From Tausonia pullulans (lineage: Eukaryota; Basidiomycota; Tremellomycetes; Cystofilobasidiales; Mrakiaceae), in the NCBI GenBank assembly GCA_951802195.1, contig OX637639.1, positions 432,393 through 496,392 of the forward strand: DNA of 64,000 nucleotides, written 5' to 3'. Position numbers and translations under genes: made by a program. Under the pieces are notes generated by a model. It was not told the DNA's origin and made no database searches. It saw nothing but the letters and a program-made list of their open reading frames with translations. Below are positions 47,500 through 58,684 of the stretch, piece by piece (position 1 is the first letter of the stretch; each line of letters begins with the position of its first letter).

Positions 47500-47850
47500 T
47501 TGGGCCAATAATAACACATAGACCGGCTTTGACACAATTTTTTTTTCAATATGAAAAAATCCTGGTTCCACGACACACCGAATAAACAGCATCCCGCACC
47601 ATTGAGTGGCAAGGTCTGGCCGACCAGTACACACCGTGAGGCGGACCAGCCAACCACACTTAAGTTTAACTACGAGGTTTTTTTCAGCTGCAAAAACTTT
47701 ATTATTCGCCGTTGGAGCTGGGATTACCGCGGCTGCCGGCACCAGACATCTGATCCAATCGTTCCTCGTCAAGGGATTTTAATTGTAATTGTTCCATCTA
47801 TAAGACCCATAGAGCATTACAATGTCACTTGTTGTCCCAAACGAATCATC
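47500..47850 (-). pseudogene. Fragment of nuclear 18S rRNA, antisense on the plus strand
   Basis: The plus strand reads as the reverse complement of the central 18S region. GGAGCTGGGATTACCGCGG followed by CTGCCGGCACCAGAC (47714-47746) matches the universally conserved 530-loop complement. TTTAACTACGAGGTTTTTT, GTTCCTCGTCAAGGGATTT and AAGACCCATAGAGC match neighbouring segments in the correct order. CCACGACACACCGAAT lies upstream in the expected place. Scattered differences in normally invariant positions show it is not a functional rRNA. It lies between the convergent DHA1 and 47868-50526 genes and may be part of their 3' untranslated regions. Confidence 0.85.
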
Positions 47851-47867
47851 ACATATCGCGGCGGGCT

Positions 47868-50526
47868 TTATTCCTCTTCCGGCTCCACCTGCGGTACCTG
47901 AGGCAAGCTGAGGGCCTGCCAGGCGAGCGTCCCCAGCACCACGAGCGAGATGGCGTCCCAGAACGTGAAGGGTTCCATCAGCTGAGCCCGACCGAACCAG
48001 TCGTGTAAGAGGGTTGGAAGCGCGAGAAGAGCTGGAGATGCAAAGGCGAGGACGGCGGCAAAAGAGTGCTGGCCGGCGAATGTCCGGAGACGATAGTTCA
48101 GGTGAATCTGGGCGCATGTCGATCAGCGTGAGCCAGGTCCCACCCATCACGAGCGAAACGCACCTGGCTGAGCGTCGCTGTAAGCCAGGCACCATCTAAG
48201 GCCGGATTCAAGATGTTGAGGAGAACCTGGGGGATGTACGAATCGGTCGAAATCTTGTAAAAATCGTCGTCGGCCTCAGGCGCGTTCGCGGTGATGATGT
48301 GGGCCTTTACAGGCAAGAGCCGGATGGCGAGGGTGGCGACAACAAAGAACTGAGTGTGACAACCGTCAGCCACCGCTGTTGCCGTAGAGCGAGAAGCACT
48401 CACCAGCAGCTTCGCCTTCGTCGAGAAGGTCGCATCGGCACGAGCGCTCGCCCGCTCCGAGTGCGTCGAGCGCCGGCGAGTAACCCCAACCGGGATCCAG
48501 CCGTACCAGTCAAACTCGAGGCGACCAAACAGCACGATGATAGGCCAAAACTCCACACTGATGAAAGCCCAGCTGACGAGGCGGTCCACAGTGTCCTCCA
48601 TGAGGAACAATATAAACGCGACGCCCAAGAGGTGGTTCAGAAAGATCCCAACGGGGCTGATGCCAGTTGAGATCGACCGAGTCATCGCGTAGTGCATCGC
48701 AGCGCTAGAGTAAGGACCGGAAGTCAGGCCATGATGCGATCGCAGCTCCACTAGGCGATACTCACAGCCCGGCGGAAAACATAAAAGCAGCGCCGAGGTA
48801 GCCGACGACGGAGCGGGTGACGGGATGCGTGCCCGGATTGAAGCGGTGGCCAAACAGGGCGTCTGTGAGCGAGGGGAGGAAAGTCAGCTCGGCTCGCCGA
48901 CTCTCGAAAGTACTCCTCACTCAAAAGTTCGGCATGGTCGTGCGACGCTGCGGCCCGATATTCCGTTAGGTTCTTTGAGACCTCTTGGCCTTGTGTGAGG
49001 TGGAGCACGGTGGCTCCCAAGGTAAGCTTGCGAGGGGTAGCGGTGTTCCAGGTGATGTGCCAGTCAAAGGCGAGATCTGGATAGAAGGCAGTGTGAGCCA
49101 TGGGGGCAGCGCTGCTGTACCTAAGGAGGACACCCGCTCACCTTCCAGGGGCGCATCAGTCTCATTCTTTGGCAATCGAGGGAGCTCAAGATAGTCCTTG
49201 GGCCCAGGACGGTTGAGCCGGGTACTGAGGAAGGGTCCGTACCGCCAGCGGGTGCGGTTGCCGGCGCTCGCGTCGTCCTCAAGCTCCAGAAGATTCTGAA
49301 AGTGGCCCTTGTTACTCCAGTTGTCCATACAGACGTTTTGATTGACTCGGTAGCCCATGCATTTGTCCTGGAGAAGTGAGACGTGTTAAAAAAAGGTGTG
49401 CGCGGTCTTGGCGAGTCGGGACACTGACTGAGACCTCCTTGAGGGCAGCCAAGCGAGCTTTGAACTTGGTAGCGTTGTATATGGGAGCACTCCAGGCCAT
49501 CGTGACGGCGGAGCGGGTGACAATGTCGTAACCTGTGTGTGGCTTGACGGCGGCTGCTGCAGTAGATGGCGACGCGCTAGCCGAGACGGCCTCTTCGCTT
49601 TCGGCCGCCGTACGCGGGGCCTCACGGGGAACCTCTCGCGGGATGAGAAGCGCCTGCCTGACTCCGGAGCGAGCCAGAAAGTTGGAGAGCGGGTCTACCG
49701 TCGCGTCGTCGTCCAGAGGAACATAGCCTCCCTCTGAGGGGATCTCGGCTGTCCAGAGGGGGACCTCAAACGTCGAGTTGACGGAAGAGTGCCACTTGAC
49801 GGGCCGGTCGCCGATCGGAGAGGAGGAAGAAGAAGGGAGCATGTGGAAGTACGCAGTAAGCCTTGGACTCGTGACATTGCTGTCGATCATGGCAGGGCTG
49901 AATGGAGCGAGACAGAGTGAGCGAACAGAAGCGGGAACGCGACTCGACACGACTCACAGCAGCTCCTTGGGAATCACCACTCGGGCGGTCGTCTTGATCG
50001 GCTTGGAGTAGATAGGGACATCCCGGAGGACGATCTCGCGAAAGATGGGGATGTATCTGCCCCGCCGGCGCTCGCTGTCAAGCATCTGCTCTGGGGTGCC
50101 CTTCCACCCGGCGAGCCACTTGGTTTCGTCCGGCTCGTATCCGCCAGCCTCAAGGTCGGCAGTCTCTTTGCTGAAGCGGGCGTAGATGGTAGCCGCGAGG
50201 TCGAAACGCTCGATAGCTGCGTCGTCCTTTTTGAGGCCAAAGTACGGCCGGACGATATGCTCATCCCCCGCATCTACGCCCGCTGCCGTCGCGTTCCAGT
50301 GGGACTCTACGTGCGTTTGACCCAGCGTACTCCATATACTCTTAACGGCGAGAAACACCGTTACACCGAGGAACCCAAGGACTCCCAGGCCAGCGAGAGC
50401 ACAAAAGCCGAGGCAGAAGCGGCGAGGGGTGAGTTTCGACGCGCGAGGGCGACGGGGGCGAGGGGCGCCATCGAGATCCAGGAGCGGCTGTTGCATTGTT
50501 GCCGCGGTGGTCTTCTCGATGCTCAT
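47868..50526 (-). CDS. Polytopic membrane protein of unknown function with large extracytoplasmic domain
   Basis: Exons, 5' to 3': 50526-49958, 49897-49435, 49367-49142, 49076-48921, 48862-48766, 48704-48404, 48349-48164, 48107-47868, giving 745 residues, all in phase. A basic N-terminus (RRPRASKLTPRR) precedes one hydrophobic span (FCLGFCALAGLGVLGFLGV). Then come about 390 mostly soluble residues with several N-glycosylation sequons (NATA, NVTS, NSTF, NATK, NRTR, NETD, NLTE), so this part is probably lumenal or extracellular. About six hydrophobic spans follow (for example VGIFLNHLLGVAFILFLMED and FWPIIVLFG), and the tail is acidic (VEPEEE). The topology recalls CLPTM1-type proteins and the membrane part of Tul1/Dsc1, but sequence support is weak and no RING finger is present. 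I do not assign a function. Confidence 0.6.
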
Positions 50527-52177
50527 GGCGAGCGACAGGATAGGGGAGAGGGGGGTTGGTGATGGTTTGGTGTCTGGAGCTGCATGGGGACGAGGGCGAA
50601 GGGGTCCGTCGAGCAGGGTTCATGTTTATGTTCAGGTTTAGTGAGACAGAGAAGACGCGCGACCCCCCCCACCCCCCCCCCCCCCCCCCTCCCCCGGCAC
50701 AGGCTGCCGGCTCTCGTTGCCCCGCGTGTAGCAGTCAGGGCGGCAAGTCGTGGAATTACAGGCGTGCGCGCAGCAGCTCGCTCGCTTCCTTAACAAAGCC
50801 GACTAGGAACAATCATTCATTGAGATCCTCGCAATAACAGTTGTTCCACCCACATATTTCCCGGTCAACAGTCCGTCGGCTCAGGGTGACACGCCAGTGC
50901 ACTCTATGTATCACGCAGACCCCCTGCTGGTGGACGTCCTTGTTGTCAAAACAGCCCGACTCATGGTGAACCGGGTCGTCATCCGGAGTGCTGAAAGATG
51001 AACCCATCTGCTCAAAGTGCCCGTTGGCCCAGCCGTCGGTCTTTGTTGGTCGTCGTGAGATGGTGGCCGAAGCTACGGTCGGGCAGGATGAGCTAGCTAA
51101 GGAGTGAGCGGAGATGATGAACGAGCCCAGCCCGCCCTCATGAAGCCGACGCCCTTGAGGAGGAGTTTGAGCGGGTTCCCCTAGTTGTTGGACTCGGGAT
51201 TTTTTATGTGGCCGCATGCAAGCAAACCAGCCGTCGCTCTCTCGCTCTGCGAGATACGCCCAACGCACCCTGAAGAAAGACGACGAAGTCTGCGAGCCGA
51301 ACGTGCGAGTCGATGCTGCGCGATAGGTCAGAACTCTTCCTTCTTTAGGGACTCGAGGGAGAGGACCCACATTCAACGGAAGCATGTCGCTCCTCCCCTC
51401 CCTATATTGAACATCCCCCACGCATCTTCATCGGTCCGAAGCCTTCCACCCTCGTTGACTTCCGCCATCCGTTCCTTGAGCTCCTCCGCGCTCTGAGGAT
51501 CGGCAACCCCTTTGTGGCCAAACTACCGACCCTCGCTTAAAGCTACTGCCTTTTCAGCGACAGAAAGAGTGGACCATCTCGGGGATGCTGATGTATTGGG
51601 CACTACAATAACGGCTGCCGTCACTCCGTTTCGAACGAATCGAGGTCTGGACTTGTCCGCTTTCCACCACGCCTGACGAAAACACATTGTCCCTTCTAAC
51701 CGCGCCTCTCTTTAGCCTGCCTCTCGACGACCACAGACCATGCGCCTCTTCCCCTTGAACGGGCTCAACCACCTCCCGCTCTTTCACTCGTTCACCTTTC
51801 CTTCCATATTCTCCCCTCGCCTGAAACTTGCCTGCGGTAGTATTCGACCAACTGCAGTAGCCTGCCAACGACCTCAATTACCCCCCACCGTCCCAACTGG
51901 TTAGACCCTCGTCCTTCCACACCAGCCCGACCCGCTTGATTAAAACTGAATTACCGGATTGTACAATAATTCTGATTATCTATAGGAAGTACCCTTCCCA
52001 GCGCATCTGTGCTTTTCATCAGAAGATGATCTAAGATAACAAATGAGACATCGCCCGCCGTGTGGGGCCGCGAGTCGTTTCCAGGCTAGTAGAACCCAGA
52101 ACACGCCGTCGCCACTAAACCTTCTCCCTCCTCCTTCACCTCCAACCCCATCTCACTTCCCCCCATAGCATCCTCAG
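50527..52177. other. Long intergenic stretch with poly-C tract; no confident gene
   Basis: A C-rich homopolymer tract lies at about 50664-50698, likely in the promoter of the 50526 gene. A minus-strand frame 50813-51421 (202 codons) ends in a Cys-containing stretch (REICGWNNCYCEDLNE) and looks partly coding-like, but I see no start context, signal peptide or family. No other supported frame is seen. Confidence 0.4.
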
Positions 52178-52485
52178 ATGCCTCTCTCGGGCTCTCGCCA
52201 GACAGACCCTTCGCCCCCTCCCCTTCGCCACTCGACCCATTCTATCTCGCTCCTGCGCAGCATGGTCAGTCATCGTCGAAACAATTCTCCCACCTCGTTC
52301 TGACGTCTCTGATTTTCCAGCCCTCCTACGAAGACGTTCAGCCCATCGCCACCTACGAGGCCAACCTTCCCGCCAAGGCGTTTGAGCAGCCTGGCACTAA
52401 CGTCTCCAAACCTACCGACACAACTAGTCCGAGCTATCAGATGTGTCCACTGCCTGCCCCCGGCCTTCTCTCTCAAGCTCCTTAG
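52178..52485 (+). CDS. Possible small two-exon gene, unrecognised
   Basis: Exons 52178-52264 and 52321-52485 give 83 residues: MPLSGSRQTDPSPPP at the start, then PSYEDVQPIATYEANLPAK. The intron has a clear GTCAGT donor and TTTTCCAG acceptor and keeps frame. No family was recognised, and there is no signal peptide or membrane segment. It might be a 5' fragment of a lost gene. Confidence 0.35.
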
Positions 52486-53025
52486 GTTGCCCGTGGACAG
52501 CTTGTTCCCCTTAGCAGCCCTCTTCCACACCTCCTGCTTGCCTCCGCTGCTGTGAGCATATCCTCTCCATCACAATATGATTTTGCAACAGGTTGCATGT
52601 GCTCCTTTCAGGTTCTGAGGCGGCTTTCTATTCTCGGTTTCTGCTTGGCCCTTGCCAAGGCGTGAATACTAATCAAATCGCCTCGCACACATTTGCTGCG
52701 GCAAAGTTTTAAGGCGGCTATCTAATCTTGAGATTACTATTCGGCCCTTGCCAAGGCGTGAATATCACTCAAATCGCCTCACATAGATCCGGGCGAGTGG
52801 ACGATCGACCATCCGGGAACAGCTCACTCGCCGGCTCTCGGGATCGTCGGCCAAAGCGAGGACAAAGAGTGCCGATATTTTCCGCCTCTTGGCCGTCGCT
52901 GGCCGTCGCGGTCTTCTCTCTTTTTACGACGATTTCTCAACCTCTCACCTCTCCACTTCCGTCCGGCTTCCCCTCCCCCCCTTCGTTTTCCCTCCGAATC
53001 CTTCTCTCTTCAAGCGGGCTCCGCC
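52486..53025. promoter_or_regulatory. Upstream region of the peroxidase gene with an imperfect tandem repeat
   Basis: Two copies of a roughly 75-bp unit lie at about 52616-52690 and 52711-52786. Each starts AGGCGGCT and ends AATCGCCTC and has GGCCCTTGCCAAGGCGTGAA in the middle, with a palindromic core CCTTGCCAAGG. The second copy ends about 240 bp before the peroxidase ATG. The repeat is visible; a regulatory role is inference from position. Confidence 0.55.
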
Positions 53026-56000
53026 ATGCTCCTCCTTACGGCCGTTTCCCTCCTCGCCCTTGCCTCGCCCTGGGCGACGACACTCGTCTCCGCCGACGTT
53101 GAGCCTAACATCCGTGCGCTAAGGACAGTCATGACGAACTCATTTTTCGTCGGCCTCGTCTCGCCATGTACCATTGGAGGATCGTCGTCTCGCACCAACG
53201 CCGCCGAGTGGCTTCGAACGGTGAACTCCTTCTGCGCTTGACTTCATTCTCTTATCGTCAGAACTGCTTTCGCTGACCACTGATTTTGCCGCTTCCCTCT
53301 TGCTCCTTCGGGTTTGGCCAGGCCTTCCACGACGCAGGTTCTCACGACGCTTCGACTGGTAGCGGGGGACTCGATGCCTCCATCGCCTTCGAGATGGGCT
53401 AGTCAGTTCGAGCCTCCTCTGCACTTCTCGCGTGATAAAGGACTGTGCTGACTGCCATCTTGTCTGATTGCCCTTGCGTTGCAGCTCGGAGAACACTGGA
53501 GCTTTCGTCTCTGCAACACTCACTCAGTTACGTTTGTTCCATGTAAGTTACAATGTGTTTGATCCTCCGCCCTCAAGTTCAGCGCTGCTTTCTAACTTTT
53601 TGCCGCTCTTGCCTTCTTGCAGAAATCTGGTGTCACTCTGGCCGACCTAATCGTTCTCGGGGCGATCACTGCCGTCGGTGTAAGTCCCCATTCCACGTCT
53701 CTCGCTCGATTCCTCGCTCACATTGCTAGTCTTGATGCTCTGCTTTTTGACAGTCCTGCGGAGGTCCCATCATCCCCTTCCACGCTGGCCGAAGGGACGC
53801 CAAGGCGCCCGTTGGAGAGGGGTTCCTCCCCCTACCGGAGCAGACGACCGAAACGCACATTCAGAAGTTCGCGCGCATGGGATTCTCAACGTGAGCCCGA
53901 CTTCTCCTACCTATCTGCTCTCTCAGAACGACGCTGACGCTTGAAGGGCTTCACTTTTTTTTTGTAGTGACGAGATGATCGCGCTTGTTGCTTGCGGTCA
54001 CACCATCGGCGGCGTTCACAGCGCCAACAACCCAGGGATCACGTCGCAGGTCGTCGCAGGGTGAGTTGTTAGCATCCCACTGTGCCTTACTTGTCGCATG
54101 TCTGAAGGTTCTGCGTGCTTCTTCTGCCAGCTTCGACTCAACCCGAACGGTGTTTGACAACCAGGTCGCTAAGGAGTACATCAATGGCTCGACCGTCAAC
54201 CCTCTAGGACAACACTACGACTCCTCTAACCCCGCTACCAGCTCTGATACCCGTCTGTTCTCGATCGACAAGAACGTCACGCTCGCTCGGTATGCCGCGT
54301 CCCAGTCGGCCATGTTCACTGACTGCAGCACCGTCTTCTCGCGGCTCTTTAACGATGGTGCATGGACCTCGAGCATCGTCCCTACACACCTTTTTCAACG
54401 CAGTCGCTGATGCTCTTTTGACTTGTTCGCACGCGTCTTCAGCTATTCCCGCTGGAACTTCGCTCACGTCCGCTCTTGAGCCCTACCCCGTCACTGTCGG
54501 CTTCCGAACGACTCTTCGCTCGGGGGCGTACCATCTTACGATTGCCAGCGCTCGGATCTACGACTTCGCCAGCTACCAGTCGTTCGAGATCATTTACCTC
54601 AACCGAGATGGAACGGTCGGCACCGACAGCAATCTCATCTCCCCGGGGGCGCCGAGGACTCTCAACAACGGCAAGAGCCTCACCGTCCGGTCATTCAGCA
54701 CTGTAGGTGCCACTCTCCATTTACATCTCGCCTTCGACCACTGCTGATCTACTTCTCATTCTCAGCGCTCGCCTGGAGTCGACCCCATCACTGGGTGAGC
54801 CCCCGCCTGGCCTTGAGACTGTGTCCCCTCTTCTCGGCCGGTGCTAACGACCCATCCTATCGCGCAGTATCTCCGCCATCAAGGTTGTCCTCACTCAGAG
54901 CGACGGGACCATCTATTCCAGCGCCGACGGAACCGAGATCGAGGAGATCGACGACACCAGTGAGTCTCACACCAGGCTTTTGATTCTCCTACATCATTCA
55001 GAGTTTGATCCTTTTGGCCTCTGCGCGCAGTCATGATCGTACGTTGGATCAGGCGGTTCACGAACGGCACGCCCATTGGAGGCTAACCCTGTTCCATTTA
55101 TACTCCTCCAGGACACAGGTGACGCCTACTCGTGCAAATACACTTCTTCTTCCGGCACCCTCGGCCTCAACATCACGATACAGGTCCTCGGTCCCTATAA
55201 TAAGCTCGACACGGTTGAGCTCTTGTACGATCTCGCTTCTGATATAACCAAGACGACCTACGGAACCCCCATCAAGGCCTCGTATCGACGTGCTCGAGAT
55301 GGAACGCCTTTCATAGTGAGTCTCCCCTGCTTACGTCCTCTCTGCTCAGCTAATGATTCTGGTTTTGTCTTCTTCGTGCATTTGTTCAATAGTACTACGG
55401 AGTATTCATTCCTAACGTCGCCGCCGCTAACATCGGCAACATCGCTACCCAGGTCATTCGAGCCGACGGATCTATCCATACGGACGACCGACAGGGTGCG
55501 TTGCTTCTTCTCCAAGTCTGAACCTCTTTTCCAACACCTCGCTGAAGATGAAAGCGTCCAACATTTCTTCTTCCAGGCCTCTATTATACCCAAGCCTCAC
55601 TCAGCGCTTGCGTGGCGGGCGCAACCATCCCCGTTGACGGACCTACCCCATCTGCCGGCTCGACGACTCGACGACTAGTGATCGACCAGGCCCGAAAGAG
55701 GGACGCCTGCTCCGCTCGAGGACTTGGCTACAAGCAGTGCGGCTCGGTCTGCATGAACACCTTCACAAGCCTCGAGAGCTGTGGTGGATGTCCCGGTGAC
55801 GAGGCGGCGATCGACTGCACGTCACTGGAACACGATAATGTCATGGAATGCATCAAGGGACAATGCGTCGCTTCTGGTTTGTCTTACCTCCATTTCTTCA
55901 AGTCTGCTTCAGTAGGGTGCACTGACGAGTTCTATTAATTTCTCAGCCCCGTCGTGGATGGTCAATCCTCGGGATTCCTTCCTTCGCCAAGTTCGCAAGA

Positions 56001-56044
56001 AGCTGGGCCGAACGGAGGGGTCACAAGAAGCATCGTCGTTGTGA
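53026..56044 (+). CDS. Secreted heme peroxidase with C-terminal CPL1-like cysteine domain
   Basis: An extracellular H2O2-dependent heme peroxidase, related to fungal class II/AA2 enzymes, fused to further modules. Fifteen exons: 53026-53220, 53322-53401, 53485-53542, 53623-53679, 53754-53890, 53968-54060, 54131-54357, 54404-54702, 54766-54794, 54868-54959, 55031-55038 (8 nt), 55112-55315, 55393-55495, 55577-55876, 55947-56044, giving 659 residues, all in phase. The signal peptide is MLLLTAVSLLALASPWATT. The distal site RTAFHD has catalytic Arg and His at the normal spacing. The proximal site VACGHTIGG has the heme-ligand His. About 300 residues of beta-rich unknown sequence follow, then a dibasic RKRDAC and a Cys cluster (YKQCGSVCMNTF, SLESCGGCPG, AIDCTS, MECIKGQCV) with the CPL1-like spacing. 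The Mn-binding acids of Mn-peroxidase are not evident. Substrate is unknown. Confidence 0.82.
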
Positions 56045-56237
56045 CGCATCTTAATCTATCTTCGAGCTTAGCATATAGCATGAACAAGGGGAAAGGCTGA
56101 TCAGATCATCGTCTTGCGAGAAGTGAAGCGTCCGGAGAGTTGGACATGAAAGCAGAATCCCGCGCGTACGCGCTCTTGATTCCAGACCTTCGCGGGGCAG
56201 CTGTATTAAAGGGGAGAGAGCCTCAAGCTGAGATGTG

Positions 56238-56278
<41 letters not shown>

Positions 56279-56635
56279 GGGGGACAGAGGGAGGGAAGGA
56301 GGGAGGGAGGAGGCAAGACGGAACCAAGGGAGCGAGACTGCTGCTGCACGCAAGCGGTTTTGCTTGATTGCTTGTGTGGGACGAAGGAATATGGATTGGT
56401 GGGTATAGGAGCAGAAAATGGTAGATCGGCGTAAATTTAGAGAATGGATAAACAAGGAAGAATGAACGAACAAGGAGGCGGTGCATACCGATCCTGCGCA
56501 TCAAGAGCTCGGAATGCGCGCTTTTGAGAGCGGCTGACGGGAGACCCCTCTTGAACCTCTCTCCATTCGTGAACGGCCCGACCTCGGCCGGTACGGGGCC
56601 AGGAGCCTGGGGGAGAACAAGTGCTTCAGCCTCAA
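56045..56635. other. Intergenic with (GA)n microsatellite; no gene seen
   Basis: A (GA)n tract of about 15 units lies at 56244-56275, after the peroxidase stop. No supported frame occurs before the LTR at 56636. Confidence 0.6.
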
Positions 56636-57040
56636 TGTTAAGATTGGCCCAGGGGTCAAGGGCTGAGGAGGATGGGTGAGAAAAGGGACGTAGGTGGAGT
56701 GGTAGACTGAAGTGATGGCAGTGACACAGGCTCGCTTCGAGGTCTTGGGCAGGTTTGTCAGGTCCAAATGATGCTCAAAGTGCAAAACAAAATCTACGAT
56801 GAACTGAGCGTTTTATGGACTAGGGGTAAGAACAAGGGAGTGGGTGAGAAGCGCGAGAACGCAAAGAGTGTAAGGCAGATGACGAATAAGAGAGGAAGGG
56901 TAATGAGACAGGGAGCGTGAGCCAATGTGGCGAAAGAATAGTCACAGATGAGGGAATGTGGAGCAAGGAAGGAGAAGGCTACACAGGCACAGAGTTAGCC
57001 AGGCGCAGAACCAAGGTGGCAAGTCCGCGAGATTTTGACA
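56636..57040 (-). mobile_element. Solo LTR, copy C
   Basis: On plus it starts TGTTAAGATTGGCCC and ends CGCGAGATTTTGACA. The body closely matches the reverse complement of copy B and matches copy D (63491-63779) in the same orientation. Flanks CTCAA and CTCCC do not form a perfect target duplication. It lies immediately downstream of the RTA1 stop. Confidence 0.82.
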
Positions 57041-57073
57041 CTCCCCTCCCCCCCTCCCCTCGCCCTCTATCTC

Positions 57074-58684
57074 TCAAGGCAACACCGCGCCTGTCGGCGC
57101 ATCCGAGTTCAACATCATCATGTCCCTCTTCTCTTCTATGGTGACCGATTTGTCGTTGGGCAGGCCGAACCAGGACGGGTGGATGACGACGAGCACGAGC
57201 GCGGCGCTGAAGATAGGGACCGTCTCAAACACGTAGATGATGGCTTCCGACTTGACGAATGCCTCGGTTCCACTCCCGCCGAGAGTCGTCTTGGCGAACT
57301 CGATGAAGCGAAAGATGGAACGGATCTGGTGAAGGAGGTAGGTCACCTATGAATTTAGACGGATGAGAGCTAACGGGAGACGACACACGAGGATCATCGC
57401 CGCGCTGACGAGAATGGCCGCCATGATGAAGATCCAGCGCTCTCCCCGTGTGCGGACATTTCCCCGTTTGAGGCGGGCCCAGAAGACGATGATGAGGGTG
57501 ACGAAAAGGGAGAAGGCAGCCAGCTGGAAGGCGAGACCGCTAAGGAGGAGCGCTTTGGCCCTGTCAAGCTCCTTCTGCGTCTCGGCGCCTGGTGAGTTAG
57601 GACGAAGTCAGGAAGTTCTTTGAACTGGTCGTGGTAATATCGAATACTCACCGCCGAGCGCGCCACCTCCGGCGGCTTGGAGGATGAGGCCGATGATGTC
57701 GGATGAGACAAAAATCCAGCCAATCCACTTGGGGTTAATTGGTGCAAGTTGGGGGGCGACATGGATCATGACTGAAAGGGTACGAGATCAACGACGGGCA
57801 CAGCTCGTTGTATGGCCAGAACAGAGACGCACGCCGGGCCATAATGATGTAGTCCTGTATAGGGTGGGGTAGGGAAGCATGTCAGCTTGCGCACGATGCG
57901 CGAGGACTGGCGAGGCAAATAGAAGCCACACACGGTGGCAGCGACTGAGATTAAGTGATCAAACAAGAAGGAAAATTCAGCCAAGGCGATACGTCGGCGT
58001 CTGACGGAACGCGCGAGTGGCTAGCGCGTGTGAATCGATTGGCGGCGGGGTCATTGTTGCCACTGCTCCTCCGCCCCTCGCTGGGCATGATGGCTCTCTC
58101 GCTGCTTACGGAAATTGGGGGCTGCAGTGAGAATGGAAGCATCAGTCGACACCCTGTTGCTATCGGGCTCGGGCACGCAGGGGTTCACCGAGGATGATAA
58201 GGAGGAGCTGAGTCAGTCGGAAGGAAGCCGGACCGAGCGGGGACGCGCCAGATGAACATGAATGAACGTCAGAGCCAAACAAACAAAAGAGATGTCTTTT
58301 CCCTGTCTTACCTGAGCAAGCCATGGTCCCCTGGACGTAGGGTTCTGAATCGAAATGTATCGAGTAACGTAGCCTCCGATCTCGCCTGGGAGATCAAGAC
58401 GTCAGCAGGACGTGCACTCGATTGAGCCATCCCTCTCTTTCTTTGACTGACCGGCAGTTCCGAGGATCAGAGGCCACATCCACAAGCTTCGGCGGAGGGA
58501 TGACTGCACGATCTGCGCAAACACCACGATGGAAAAGAGGACGACGAAGAGCAGGGCCGCCGCTTCCGACGGGTCATAATCGGTCCTGAAAGACAAGTAA
58601 AGGATGAGAGGAAGAATGGGGGAACAAGAAAATGCGTACGCACCAGTAATTCCGAACGTAGCCGGGACTGTCTCGCTGGGACAT
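57074..58684 (-). CDS. RTA1-family lipid-translocating exporter
   Basis: A 7-TM membrane protein of the fungal RTA1/RSB1 family, linked to sphingoid-base export and 7-aminocholesterol resistance. Exons, 5' to 3': 58684-58644, 58585-58452, 58385-58312, 58207-58189 (19 nt), 58121-58110 (12), 57944-57934 (11), 57854-57833 (22), 57771-57652, 57588-57389, 57346-57074, giving 301 residues, the usual family length, all in phase. Family signatures: TDYDPSEAAALLFVVLFSIV, ILGTAGEIGGYVTRY, then LLLIIL-APNF-LAAT-DYIIMAR built from four tiny exons, INPKWIGWIFVSSDIIGLIL and QAAGGGALGG. The C-terminal tail (EEKRDMMMLNSD) is cytosolic. The joined tiny exons reconstruct TM3 exactly, which supports the model. 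Confidence 0.88.

Noticed and set aside
50745-50775. Sequence ATTACAGGCGTG resembling primate Alu, near GTGGA
   Set aside because: Only about a dozen bases match and the flanks do not fit Alu. It is best seen as chance, though vector or human contamination could be tested by a search.
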